In this document: piece by piece, positions 10,683-22,601 of the stretch
How the letters are laid out: each line of letters begins with the position of its first letter
Numbering within the stretch: position 1 is the stretch's first letter
DNA from: Bidens hawaiensis
Lineage: Eukaryota; Streptophyta; Magnoliopsida; Asterales; Asteraceae
Direction: 5' to 3'
Assembly (NCBI GenBank): GCA_021521415.1
Contig: JAIQDT010005441.1
Coordinates: 1 to 64,000 of the forward strand
DNA: 64,000 nucleotides
Position numbers and translations under genes: made by a program
Notes under the pieces: model-generated
Databases searched by the model: none
What the model was told of the DNA's origin: nothing
The model's input: only the letters and a program-made list of their open reading frames with translations

Positions 10683-12206
10683 ATGGACAAAGGTTCATTT
10701 GTTTTGTCTGCAATCTTGCTCCTTTTCGCTCTTGCTATCTCAGGTGCTTGAATTTGTTTATATGAGATAATATTTTATATATAATATGTGTTGCATATAT
10801 ATGAAGAGGTATGCATCCGCCTTAACATCGAGCAGGGCGGGTCAACCCACAAGATATACACAAGAGGCTTGAAATCAGGATGTCATGAAGACACAAAGCC
10901 AAAACCTATGCGCAAGCGCATGAAACATCTGCGCGTGGCGCATATCACATATGCGCAAGCGCATGAAACATCTGTTAGAATAAAGAGAAGACCTTGTGCA
11001 TCCCCGGGATAGGCGCATAAAGGCCGCGCGTAAGCGACATACAACAAATGAGACAATAGTCTAATCCAAATCAGGATAAAGACAACCATGATTGTACTCA
11101 TCAGGCAACCTTCCAGAATGTATCTTTTAAAGAATAAAGAATGTGCTGATGTTGACAGCTGCCAATGAAGGGTGGACAACTCAGCAAAGCCCATGTGCCA
11201 CCACGTGATGGCACATGGGTCAGGTGAAATACCTTGGTCAGAGAATAATCAATGAAAAAGCACCAGGTGTCCTAAGTACACGTGGCGCGAAGTAATAGGA
11301 GGAGGCCAAAAAGGCCCTAATGGGGTCTGAGCCCAATCATTGGAAACCCTAATACTATAAATACCACACCACCTCCACAGTTGGAGGCAAGGCAGAAAAA
11401 TATACTCTAAATCCTTTACTCATTTTCACATCTTGATTATCTTCTCCTACAATACCTGATTCTCACACCGGAGGGTTACCCCAAAGAGGACCCCTCTGTC
11501 CCTTTCTGAGGGGTAAGCTCACGGTGCTGTTCGTTTTGTAGGTAGAAGAACTCGTATCTCGGAAAACCATCGGTGATATAGCATACTCGTACCCGAGGAA
11601 CGTTGATCGTATACAAGTAAGTCGATACACGCTTCTTCAATATACACTAATAATAATATATGTTTATGGATTATATATACTGGAATGCAGATATAGAGGC
11701 CATTCCAAAATTATGTGAAAAGTCAAGCAAGACATATTCGGGGAAATGTGACAACAAGAAGTGTGACTCTGTGTATAGAATGGGAGAAAGCGGCTCATGG
11801 CGCTTGTCACAAGCGCGAAGGGAAAGACCTCTACTTTTGCTACTTTGATTGCTCCAAGACGCCGCCTCCTGGGAAAGGTGACCCACCTGCGAAAGGTGGC
11901 TCACCTCCTCCTAAGAAAGGCGACTCGCCTCCTAAGAAAGGTGACTCGCCTCCTCCTAAGAAAGGTGACCCGCCTCCTAAAAAAGGTGACTCGCCTCCTC
12001 CTGTAGCAGGCGGCTCCCCTCCTCCTCCAGAAGCAGGTGGGTCACATCCCCCTCCGGAAGCAGGGGGTTCACCTCCTCCTTCGGAAGCAGGTGGGTCACC
12101 TCCTCCAGCAGATGGCAGCGCACCACCACCTCCAACTGAAGGAGGCGCGCCACCACCACCTGCAGAAGCGGGTGCACCACCACCTCCTGCCCCTGCCGCT
12201 CACTGA
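10683..12206 (+). pseudogene. Defensin/proline-rich secreted protein (Art v 1 / SF18 type), frameshifted
   Basis: Exon 1 (10683-10743) encodes a signal peptide, MDKGSFVLSAILLLFALAIS. It ends in a phase-1 AG|GT donor. Exon 2 starts after TGCAG at 11691 and gives DIEAIPKLCEKSSKTYSGKC followed by DNKKCDS. Two bases are then missing before TGTATAGAATGG: the paralogue at 16617 has two codons between GAC and TGC here, while this copy has TCT plus a lone G (11771). The genomic frame therefore runs to a stop at about 11848, after the third cysteine. The other frame still holds CIEWEKAAHGACHKREGKDL, the remaining cysteines, and a tail of about 110 residues of PPPKKGDSPPP-like repeats up to the stop at 12204. 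The rest is well kept, so the loss looks recent. The intron carries a solo LTR. In working relatives the product is a secreted defensin linked to a hydroxyproline-rich module, abundant in pollen. A sequencing error is the main alternative to a real 2-bp loss. Confidence 0.85.
10802..11639 (+). mobile_element. Solo LTR, family B, in the intron of the defensin pseudogene
   Basis: This 838-bp block starts TGAAGAGGTATGCATCCGCC, ends TTCTTCA and is flanked by the 5-bp target duplication ATATA (10797-10801 and 11640-11644). It has a TATAAATACC box near 11355. No internal retrotransposon DNA is present, which is the expected product of recombination between two LTRs. Its first 580 bp match 46732-48000, where the same LTR family is inflated by tandem repeats and lacks the last 256 bp. 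The intron grew from about 110 bp to about 950 bp. The orientation is the same as the gene's. Confidence 0.93.
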
Positions 12207-14301
12207 GGACTCGCAAGCCTAGCTTATATGATTATGTATAAAAAGAAAGTGCTTCGTATTTACTTACCATATTTAGCATTTTCGAACGTGTATAGTAACA
12301 AGTGTTTAAATAATATAATAAATTACCTTTTTATATATATATATTTGAAACTCTATAACTAACCGTTTTCAGGTTATGATTGTATAATATAATTAAGTTG
12401 TTTAGTCTTTATGATATAAGTTGTTTTTAGAAATCATAGTTTCATGCATAGACGTGTCAAATAAAAGTTATACTTGGCTACAATTTAATATAAACTAGCG
12501 ACAATTAACCAGCCGGATGTGACGAGAACGTGGCCGGAACCCAGTCTACGTCGGTTTAGTTTGTTACATTGTAAATGACGTGTGTAACTTATCTAGTTTA
12601 ACGTTTAATGAACATCGTATCTAAATACTTGCATTATAAAAAAATAATTCATTTAAATAATAAAATAACTAAATAAGTTCAATTCGTTTGCTATAGTAAC
12701 CAACATACACCAATAATATTTATGTCGAAACATAGAATAATATATTTTCGGAATGCTCCATTTTACTAAAATTAATTATGATATTCATGAAAACTAATTG
12801 TTATAAAGTTATTCAAGAATTAAAGTTGATAAATTTTAATTATAAAACTTTGTGATATTTAACTAAGTTATTAAAGTTAGTGGACTGAAATTGCTAAATA
12901 AAAAACTTGTAAAATTTTCTAAATAAGAAGAAGACAACGTGTGCCTCAAGATTGAACTCGCATACTTGTTTAATCAATCTCGCCTTAACCATTTGACCAA
13001 GCCATTTGCTTCGTTAAGTTGTTCCAAAAAATATAGGTTTGCTTACTTTAAATTTAAAACATGTTAAACAAAAAAATTTAAAGCATCACATGCATATATA
13101 CACAACTTGTGGACGAACTTAGGGGCGATTTTGCACAACCTCGGAGCTTCTGGTTCGTTAATTCTTCAATGGTTTTAAAATCCAATCAATAAGCAAGTTG
13201 TATACGATTCAGAATCAAGGCGAAACCATTCGTGACCACTTTATGTGTAGGGTTTGTATACAAACTGATTGTTTTATGATTTCTACACGTATCGTCGTAT
13301 TGGGATTTAGTTTTGATTGTACTTTTGGTTGATTGAATCTATGTGTTTGTGTGGATTGATTAAACAGTTGTTATCTAGGAATTACAGTTATCAACAGTTA
13401 TTTGGTTTGAGCTGATCAGCATTTATGATTAAGTTCTTATCGTTATTAATTGAACTGTATATCATTAATCATCAATTGTTAGGTTTTATATATGCATGCT
13501 AATAATTAGGTAGACAAGTAAGTTGTGTAAATTCGATAAATTAAGTTATGCAAATAATTATAACCAAATTACAGTGTCTAGTAATCATTTATCAATTCTA
13601 GTAAACGAATCATGTCTATGTGGTTTTCCAACTGGTAGGAATTCTAACTAGTTAGTGTGTTACATAATCTGAACCTGAAGTATGATCACTTTATTCCCAT
13701 ATTGATTTCCCAAGTTTTATTAAACTGCATACTGTAAGTCTTTTCATAGTAAAATCGCTAAAATTTGCTTAGTATCGTTTGTCCACCCTAGTTAATTAAT
13801 TAGCAACAGTTAATGAACTTGATTAGCACTTTTCACTGATTCTCTTTGGAGACGATCCTACTTACCCTAGCTAGTAAAGGGAGACGACAGTAGAGTTGTA
13901 TAAATGTTTTTGATTGACCTTTCGATATCGATCAATGTCTTGCGTCATATGATGCAGAAGAAGGAAAATAACAACGCGAGAGGTATAGAGAATGGCATAG
14001 GAGGTATAGTGATTGGCGCAGAAGCAGAAACTTAAGGCTATTTTATTATTTTTTGTCAAGACTGTTTTTTTGATGATTTTTTCATGATTTTACTTAACAC
14101 AACGGGAAGCTTACTTTTAAATTATACATGCCATATCTAATTGTTGCACTTAAGCTTGGTCAAATGGATCCCTTTAAGTCGGCTTGTTTAATGGGCTCAT
14201 CTCAAAACGTGTAGTGACCAAAATGAATCTGTATTCAATGGAGTAATTTAGAAAGAAAAAAAAAATATCAAAATAGATGTACTGGCCATAATCTTTAATG
14301 A
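12207..14301. other. AT-rich intergenic DNA
   Basis: No gene, LTR or inverted-repeat end could be recognised in this 2.1 kb. Reading frames are short on both strands. Confidence 0.4.
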
Positions 14302-14309
14302 CGAGTGAC

Positions 14310-14714
14310 CAGGGGCGGCCCAACGTTTTCGGAGACCTCAAGCCAACAAAATATTTGAGGCCTTCTTATAAACCTTTAAAGGTCTAAAACAGTGATTTGT
14401 AAGGTTCTTACACAAAGTAATTATTAATGTTGTAATGTAGTAGCAAATAGCAAACTAATGTTCTAAACTTGTAATACTATAGCAAATAATAGATGTAATA
14501 ATCTGTTCTAAATTCTAATATAAACTAATGTTCAAATACAGTAGCAAATAACAAATTAATGTTGTAAACTTCTAATACAAGTAGTATATAGGAAAAAATA
14601 TTTATTCAATATCTTTAATATATTAGAATTAAAAATAAATAAAAAATTGGGGCCTTTATTGTTTGGGGGCCTCAAGCCCCTGCTTGAATTCTTAAAGCAC
14701 ATGGGCCGGCACTG
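14310..14714. mobile_element. hAT-type miniature element (405 bp)
   Basis: The ends are CAGGGGCGGCCCAA and, read from the other side, CAGTGCCGGCCCATG, a typical hAT inverted repeat. An exact 8-bp target duplication CGAGTGAC flanks it (14302-14309 and 14715-14722). The inside is AT-rich with repeated 'AGCAAATAnnAnAnTAATGTT' units and encodes nothing, so it would need a transposase from elsewhere. Confidence 0.93.
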
Positions 14715-14722
14715 CGAGTGAC

Positions 14723-16500
14723 GACTAGTGAGGGTAGGTGGAGATGATGAAGTGGTGGCGACCACGATGGTGGTGGAAGTGTTGTCAGTTGTCACAATGC
14801 GACAACAATGTGGCAGGTAACAACCGTGACGATGAGTTGGTCCTGTTGTGACGGGAAGAACTTGTGTTTATTAGTCATTTTTTTTTCTATTTGGATATGA
14901 TAGTATGACACAACTAGTTCATTTGGAAAAGTAACTGTATTAAAAGCAACATAATACTAAAATTATGAACTTGATCACAAGAGCATGGCCAAAGGACAAA
15001 TTTTTCCTTCTTGTTTTTGAAGGTTCACGTGGACCATTAGAAAATCCACAAAACCCGATTTGTATTTGATGTGCTTAAGAACTTATAATTACTTGTGAGC
15101 TTGATGATATCTCTTTATGTCTTGTTTGTTCGTCTGTTATATTTTTTATTGACTATGTTGTTTCTTTCATTCACAATGTTTTATTAACTACAAAGAAATT
15201 ATACCTTTCATATCAAAATTCTAAAGAGATTTTTAAACATTATGTTCTATATAGTTTTTACTACAAAAAGATTTATCTATAGATTGATATTTACTACAAA
15301 AAGATTTAGCTAAAACGTATCAAAACAACTAATCACCTCATTATCCCATCGCAAAAATTGATATTTTCATCAAAACAAACACAACTCGTTACCTAACTTT
15401 CTACCAATAAAAATAATTCCGTGTACAATAATTACCACACATTTTTGCTTTCAACTATTTAGCACATCTAACACGATACCAAACTTAATTTTCTATAGCG
15501 ACTCCTTTAAGTATTACTCTCTCAAAACATAATTGTGGCTAGCGCAGACAGGGGTCAAGCAACTCTACACTTTTTCGAAATGTGTATGTAATGCATATTA
15601 TCAAATTTTGATTCATCTTCAGACTTTGACCAATGTAAATGGTTGATGAAACATACATACATAACAAGAGTTTAAAAATTTTGACTATCAAGAGCATCTC
15701 TAATTATGTTAAAGATTAAAAATCTAAAAATTGCGACGTCCATGAAAAAAGAGATGTAGGGTTTAAAGAGTAAAAAAACCAGATGTGCTAACAATGATTG
15801 TGTTATTTTAAAATGATTCTAAATACTTTCTTTAAAATGTGACCATCTTTTGTTAATAATCTTTCTTGAAAATTCCGAAGTTTTAAATTTGTTCCGTTTT
15901 TTTATAGAAAGTATATATGCATAAGCCAATAAATGCATGCATAAATCTTTTAACATGCTACTTTTTATTTGTTTCGTTTAAAACGTGTCTAGGCCTTCAA
16001 ATTCAGCGTGTAATCGAGTCGGTTTCAATGGACATACGAAATGATTCGAGATCAATCTCTACTCCTCTAGCACTATCAAGGAAAACACTAATTATAAATT
16101 TTCGGGGTAAACTACTAGATATGTTTGGTTGACCAGCGTCCGTATGTGAGCTTGATCACCTCTAATTACATGAAAGACACGAGTCGGTTAAACATAGACT
16201 CGGTTTAATGTGAATTTGTTGGGGTTATCGAGATCCAATGACGTGTCGATACCCATGATATAGTGGTATGATGCCCGTCCCTCCAATTTAAAGTAAGGTG
16301 TTGAGTAATTGAGTTCAAATCTTTGCAAGTGCACACTTATGAGATTTTTTGTGGAAATATTTGTTATTAAAAAAAGTAACATTATCAATAATTCGTTGGT
16401 TACCGTAATCAAGTTAAATTTCCCACGGTCATATCTTCAACGCGTATCAACAATGGATTTCCGTCGTAACCACCTTCACCGGTATTTGACGACGGATCAA
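14723..16500. other. Intergenic DNA upstream of the intact defensin gene
   Basis: No gene is supported. A GAGCATCTCTAATTATGTTA stretch at about 15692 resembles the start of common plant miniature elements, but I could not find the matching end. Confidence 0.35.
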
Positions 16501-16548
16501 GGCATTGGTGATACGTGTTTGTTTTGTTGTAGTGCATCTACGTTCATC

Positions 16549-16556
16549 TATAAATA
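16549..16556 (+). promoter_or_regulatory. Probable TATA box of the second defensin/polyproline gene
   Basis: TATAAATA lies 61-68 bp upstream of the ATG at 16617, similar to the placement in the first copy. Confidence 0.6.
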
Positions 16557-16616
16557 CCCAATTGTTGTCAACATTTTCTTTCGCCTAGAAAAAATTGATG
16601 TGGGTATTTACTCAAA

Positions 16617-17389
16617 ATGGCAAAAACTAGTTTCTTTTTACTTCTTATTCTCGTTATTGTTGTTGCTTTCTCAGGTGCTAAATCGATCAAACTTAATTTA
16701 TTTACATTATTCTGAGCACTATTTCATATTTAACACTTGTTCTTCATCTATAATAGCCATAATTTCTTCAATGATTAAATACTAACGGGTTGTTAATGAC
16801 GGAAACAGATTTCAAGATGGTGAAGGCATTAGTATGTGAAAAGACGAGTAAGACCTGGTTTGGAGCCTGCAAAGATGAGGTTAAGTGTGACAAGCAGTGC
16901 ATAGAATGGGAGGGTGCAGATCATGGATCTTGTCACGAACGTGAAGCCAAATACATGTGTTTTTGCTACGTGCAATGTAGTCCCAAAGACAAGACCCCAA
17001 TTCCTCCTAAAGGTAAGCAGCCGACTCCTCCTAAAGGTAAGCAGCCGGCTCCGCCTAAAGGTGGACAATCGTCTCCTCCAGGAAGTGGATCGGCTCCCCC
17101 TAAAGGGGGACAACCGTCTCCTCCAGGAAGTGGACAACCGCCTCCACCTGCTGGAGGGCAGCCGTCTCCACCTGATGGTGGAAAGCCGGCTCCATCTCCA
17201 TCTCCAGGAGGTGGCCCACCGTCTCCACCCAGTGGGGGACAACCGTCTCCACCAGATGGTGGCCAACAAACTCCTCCAGGAGCAGGAGGTGGAGGCGGAG
17301 GTGGACAACCATCTCCACCTAATGGTGGACAACCTGCTCCTCGTCCTGATGGAGGTAAGTCGGCTCCTCCAAGATGTAACCGGTTGTAA
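16617..17389 (+). CDS. Secreted defensin/proline-rich protein (Art v 1 / SF18 type)
   Basis: Two exons, 16617-16674 and 16809-17389, joined in phase 1, give 212 residues. Residues 1-19, MAKTSFFLLLILVIVVAFS, are a signal peptide, and the intron falls at its end as in other plant defensin genes. The defensin domain follows with eight cysteines: VCEK, GACK, VKCD, KQCIEW, GSCH, YMCFC (two) and VQC. This is the pattern for four disulphides of a CS-alpha-beta fold. From about residue 76 the chain is a tail of roughly 130 residues of PPKGKQP, SPPGSG and SPPDGG repeats, a substrate type for proline hydroxylation and arabinosylation. It ends PPRCNRL, so there is a ninth cysteine. Asteraceae relatives are abundant pollen proteins and known allergens (Art v 1, Amb a 4). 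The native role is thought to be defence or pollen wall related. Its paralogue at 10683 is broken, leaving this as the working copy here. Confidence 0.93.
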
Positions 17390-19295
17390 ATAGAAAAGTT
17401 GATAGCTGAAGCTCTCGCCAAGCACAACATCCGAGTCTAGAAAGTGTGTCGTCTTTATCATCTGAATTGACCCGTTATTATGAACAAAAAGAGATGTTAC
17501 ATATTGTACTCAATCGGTCATGATTCCGGTGCATAAGTGTTTCAATAATATGATAATCAAGATATTCTTTTAATTTATTTATTTGTGATTTATACCATTC
17601 ATAAAACTTGATATTATTATATGATGTTGAGAGTTTAAACATAAGTGGACATGAATCACAAACTAAACATATAATGGAGTGGCTCATTTGTTTTCTGATC
17701 CTGAAAACTATAAGCGGTTCATTATGTCTTTTTTAGAATGAAAACACTCTAAATACCAAACAATAAAAGATTATAGGAAGAAGCTAAATTGCGGGAAATA
17801 TCATAAACAATTTCTTTGAATGAATTAAATGTTTAAAGAAACTGGCAAAGGGCAAGTGCTCTAACTATTCTCTATACATGTTCTAACTAATTCATTTAAC
17901 ACCGAGGTGAGCCTTGAGTCGTCGGTTCATGACGACTAAGACATAGGTGGAAAGTGTTTGTTCCTAACTTGCTACTGAACAATCTTTAAAAAAAAATATA
18001 AATGTGGCTCTCAAACGGCTTGTGATCATTCATGTGTGCGAACTGCGTCCGCCACGATCACAATAATGGTACGTGTGTGCGGATAAGATTGTATATAAGT
18101 GATCTCTACCATAATGTATAAAAGTGATCTCAATCATTTTAGGGAGATGTTTAGTGAATAATCAGTTATAATGCATTCAATTTGAACACCCAAAATGGAA
18201 ATGGAAATGGAAATTGATCTATTCACCTTAGCTCAAAGTGCAACATCTTTTCTTACATGAGGAGGATTTATTTTTTTTCAAAATATTTGCTTCCTTCACC
18301 ATAGATCAAACCATCTTCATTTTGCTAGGTTATAACTAGAAAAAGAAAAATAAAGGATTTAGCAATTTAAAGAAACTCAAACTTTTATAAAAATTCAAAG
18401 TCTCAAATTTATTTTACAAAAAAATTCAAAGTTTTAAACATATTTTATTAACTTTTAGTTTTGCGGAACCTTATATTAACTTGTAAGACCTTTTTTAAGT
18501 ATTCGTCTTTATAAAACTCCTTAAGAATTTTGTACGACTTTGTCGTAATGTTTAGGTTACATCGCTTGACTCATTGAATTGCTGGATTTTGGGTTTACGG
18601 TAAACTAGGTTTGGGTTTTGGTAATACAATCTATCTAAGTTAGGCTGATGATCTGAGAAGAGAGACATAATTCACTATACAAAGGTTGTAGCATAAATTG
18701 TGACAATTGAAGAACTAAAACGAATTTCGTAAAAATTGAGAAAGTTGTGAAACCATAACTCTACCTTTGTTTCAGCTTGAACCCGTTTCTTAACGTTTTG
18801 GGGGGGTTAATCCATTGAAATTGGTGTTAGAAGTATGAATATTTCGAGTGACAATGGTTAAAATGAAGTGTGAAAAATATTAACATGTTGAGTTAGTATA
18901 TAGGATGGATGATTTTTATAAATTAAAAAAAAATTGTCATAAAATAATAATCAAGTTTCAAAATTGTTCAAATTAGGTCGCTCATACAAATTTTCTTAAA
19001 ATCGAGTTACTAAATCTTTAAAACAAGCCTCACAAGATTTCTTGTGCATCAAGCAAGCTATAGAGGATAAGATGGGGGGACGGGATTTGCAATACATATA
19101 GTTATATATATAAAAACAAAAAAAAACCGTCAACTATAATAAAACTTAAAAATAAAAAATTAAGTTCACGTCAACATTGAAAAAAAGATAAAAACATTTC
19201 CTTCTAAATAAAAATATGAAGTTAACATTAATTTTTTAAACTTGATTGCTATAATTAAAATATTTTTAATACATGGTTACTAAAAATTCAAAGGT
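17390..19295. other. AT-rich intergenic DNA
   Basis: About 1.9 kb with no gene or bounded repeat that I can support. Confidence 0.4.
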
Positions 19296-19303
19296 ATTTT
19301 AAA

Positions 19304-20029
19304 TAGGGTGTCAATCATGTCGGGTTAGTGGGTTGGCGGGTTGATGTGTTTCGGGTTGGCGTGGTGAGATTCTTCAACCCAAACCCAACCCATATATTTA
19401 TTCGTGTCGTGTCGTGTCGTGTCGTGTCGACCCATTTAAATTCGTGTCGTGTTCTGGTTGTGTTTCGGGTCAACTCATTTTACGTTTCTATACGAATATG
19501 AGTAATACCTAGTGACTTAGTAATACGTTAAACAAATAATTACTCTAATTTATATGACATTTAAATAATTTGTGATAGATCTAATTATGTTTGTGTATTT
19601 ATCTCTCAATTCCAATAATAAACTTACGTTTACATATTTAGCTCAAGATAAGAACATATGACTGAAAATAATTAGAGAATAGAGAGTTAGAACTAATTAG
19701 ATAAATTACCTAGAAGTAAAAGTAGATAAAATTAGTTTAAAAAGAAATTAATTTTACTTTTAAAGTTATTGATGTACGGAAAATAAAAAATCTAAGTATT
19801 TAACTTTAAAATTTAAAACTTCTTATCTATAAAATCAAAATATAAACTTCTTTAAAATTCTTAAACGGGTTAACAAACGGGTTGTGTTCGGGTTGACCCA
19901 TTTTTTAAACGCGTCGGGTTCGGGTTGACCTGTTTAAGAAAATGGGTCGTGTCAGGCAATCTAAAACCTGTATTTTTTCGTGTCAGGTTCGTGTTGGATT
20001 TCGGGTCGTGTCAAGAATTGACCCGCCTA
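19304..20029. mobile_element. hAT-like miniature element (about 726 bp), GTGTCGTGTCG-rich
   Basis: The left end TAGGGTGTCAATC pairs with TAGGCGGGTCAATTC read from the right end. The flanks are ATTTTAAA (19296-19303) and ATTTTAAT (20030-20037), an 8-bp target duplication with one mismatch. Both ends are filled with GGGTTGGCGGGTTGA and CGGGTTGACCC repeats, and a CGTGT pentanucleotide run lies at about 19404-19428. It is non-coding, and such GGGTTGACCC/CGTGTCGTG elements are common in plant genomes. It lies about 0.5 kb upstream of the small gene at 20542. Confidence 0.72.
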
Positions 20030-20541
20030 ATTTTAATGATCAGTTTCAGTGGGCCGTTAAACGTTATCATATTTAAGCCCAACAAACGGCAAAAGGGGCC
20101 GGTATCCAAAGTTCCACGGACCATCATAAACCATAAAACAAAAGGAATGGATTACTTTGACGAGACGAAAAGAAAAGAAAAGAATATAATCAGAGGGTAC
20201 CTTTTTCCGCTAGATTGTTCTTCAATCATCTTGTTAATTGATCATACGGTATGTTTCAATGCCTCCGATCACACACTGATTAATAAAACTTGTATAATTC
20301 CAACTATACCCATCCATACATCACATATATTCCTTATTTCAATCATCTAGGGTGTGTTCGTTAACTTGTGTTTGATATTACAATATATGCTTTACAGCTA
20401 GGGCTAATTATGTAATTTCACTTGTATAGTATTTAATTTGGGGATTAATGGATATATTGTTGTGTTATAATAATACATGATGAAATTGATTTGATTGAAA
20501 ACCTTATTTTGTTAATGTTTTACTTGTGCAGTAATACTAAA

Positions 20542-20989
20542 ATGGCAACAGAAAACCAACAGCTTCCTTCTGCTTCTGCACCTCCAGCTGCGAGTTCGTG
20601 TAGGAAGAAGAAATCCGATGATGCGACGTTTTTGCAAGATGTTAAAGATCACATTGATGAGTTTATTCATGCTTCCATGGAGGAACACAAAGACTGCTTT
20701 AAAAAGTCAATCTCTAAGGTTTGTTTTTATGCTCCACCTTTATTATTATACAAATGTGCTGAGAATAAGAATTAGCAATTTTGACAAGCAATCCCAAACA
20801 CCCTCAAAACCAGCTATTGATATCCAGATGCTATAAACAGTTTTAATAACAAATTCCAAACACACCCTTGTAATTTTGTGCATACTGCAGATGTTTGGAA
20901 TGTCCAAGGTTGTTGCAGAGAGAGAAGCTGCTGCTGCGAATAAGGAAGTTGAGAGTTCATTGCCTCTTCAAACCATTCTTACTGAATAG
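20542..20989 (+). CDS. Small conserved-looking plant protein of unknown function (91 aa)
   Basis: Two coding exons, 20542-20718 and 20891-20989, join in phase 0 (TCTAAG|GTTTGT ... CTGCAG|ATGTTT). The acceptor TGTGCAG at 20531 just upstream of the ATG, and a plausible donor ACG|GTATGT near 20249, suggest an intron in the 5' leader. The protein starts MATENQQLPSASAPP, a low-complexity stretch. A charged, probably helical part follows (DVKDHIDEFIHASMEEHKDC), then KKSISKMFGMSKVVAER and the end ESSLPLQTILTE. There is no signal peptide or membrane segment. Splicing in frame, a compact leader intron and a balanced sequence argue for a real gene. I believe similar short proteins occur widely in plants, but I cannot name a function. 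Confidence 0.75.
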
Positions 20990-22489
20990 ACTATATCTTT
21001 TAATATACGGTAGTTACTATAGTTTTGGATGTTTTGTGTCATGTCATCGAGCCGTACTGAGATTCAGATGCTATAATAATGTTTCGTTGGTGAAATGGTG
21101 CATTTGTAACTGAATTTGCTGTGGAATTGGTATATTTGGATAACTTTTGTTGATATATTGTTTGGTGGTTGGTGTATGTTCTTTCGATTGGGCACGTTTT
21201 AATGGTAATGGAATGAAAAAAAAACTATTGTTTTTGGTCATATGGGAATAGAATGGAGTATGGATGATTGATTCGTTTTTATTTTTTGGCTGAGACTCTT
21301 TGTTACATCTCTATATAATCCTATTTTTACCAGCACGGTTTCTTGAAAAACACTTAATACCCAGTAGGTTTACTAACCAGGTTATGGGTTCGAGAATACC
21401 TAAACCCGTCCCATACAAAAAGATTAGTCCACAATATAGGATAGACAGAACTGCAATTTTTTCCTTTAAACTTACCTGATTTACAAATCAGGTCTTTTAA
21501 ATTATTTCCTTTCATGCGATGTCCTTTACATGCTATGTTTATTTGATTTTCATTCTTTAAGCTAACTGTCATCCAATTCCTTCATTAAGTTGATGCACGT
21601 GAGTAACTGGTCTCTTTTTTTGAGAAGTTATTATGGGAAAGGTTATGTTGGGATTTAGCCCCATGAAACTATTTACTTGTCCTGTTTTGTTACCGTCTCG
21701 TTTTCGAGTAATACTGCGCATGGTTGCCGCTTCTTATGATGCTTTGTGTATGTTTAAAGAGAATGAAAGGCATCGAAAAAATTTCCCATAAAGTAGTTTC
21801 CTTCTCCTTGACCTTGATTGTTGGTTGTGTTGAGAACTTGAGACTCATATGATCGATGGCATATTGACATACATGCATAATTGGTTGGGTATTTTATCTT
21901 CTATTTATCAAATTGATACTCGAAACATGTTACATGGCGCACCTCAATACTAACTTATTATGCTAACATGATTTAGAATATTATTTTAACACTCAAGACC
22001 ATGGTTCATGTAGAAAAATTTCAATGAATCATGTTTTGTAATTATGTGCTTGTGGTTTCAGTTGGTTCCGTCATAGCTCCAAGCCATGTCACAAATTCCA
22101 AACTTGATTTATGCTACGTGTACAAAGTTTAGAATAGGCTCGGCATGTCTCTTTGATAGCAACTAGTTACTACTGATGAGAGGCCTATTGTTGTTAACGC
22201 AGAGCAAGTAAATAGTGATAACCGCCTAGTTCCGGTTGATAGCATAAGTTATTATTTATGATTATAGAACTACCTACAATTAAGACAAGTTACTATTGAT
22301 GACATTTACTACCGACAACATATTTGCGATGATCATAGTTGCTACTCATGGATTAGTTAATATTGTGATCATGAGTTACTAGCAAAGCTACTAGATCAGA
22401 CGAAATTTTTTTACAACTTTCAACATGTTAATTGAATTTCGGCTTGCCGAACCTACCATGGATCCGATTCCCACCCCTTGAATCCTGAG
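20990..22489. other. Intergenic DNA
   Basis: No gene is supported. Between about 22160 and 22390 the phrase 'agTTACTAnTGATGA' recurs loosely four or five times, suggesting degenerate repeats without clear ends. Confidence 0.35.
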
Positions 22490-22601
22490 GGCACGTTTCT
22501 TTCATAGAATTCGTGGAATTCAAAGGAATTGGAATTAAAATCCCATGAGATTGCGTGTTCGTTTCGTTGGAATTGGAATCTCAATTCTATTTTGGTGTGT
22601 T

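Noticed and set aside
15692..15800. GAGCATCTCTAATTATG start of a miniature element
   Set aside because: No matching opposite end or target duplication found.
16829..17461. Minus-strand frames of 210 and 154 codons opposite the intact defensin gene
   Set aside because: They are the complement of the proline-rich repeat and disappear outside it.
19404..19428. CGTGT pentanucleotide run as a separate satellite
   Set aside because: Only five units, and it belongs to the hAT-like miniature at 19304.
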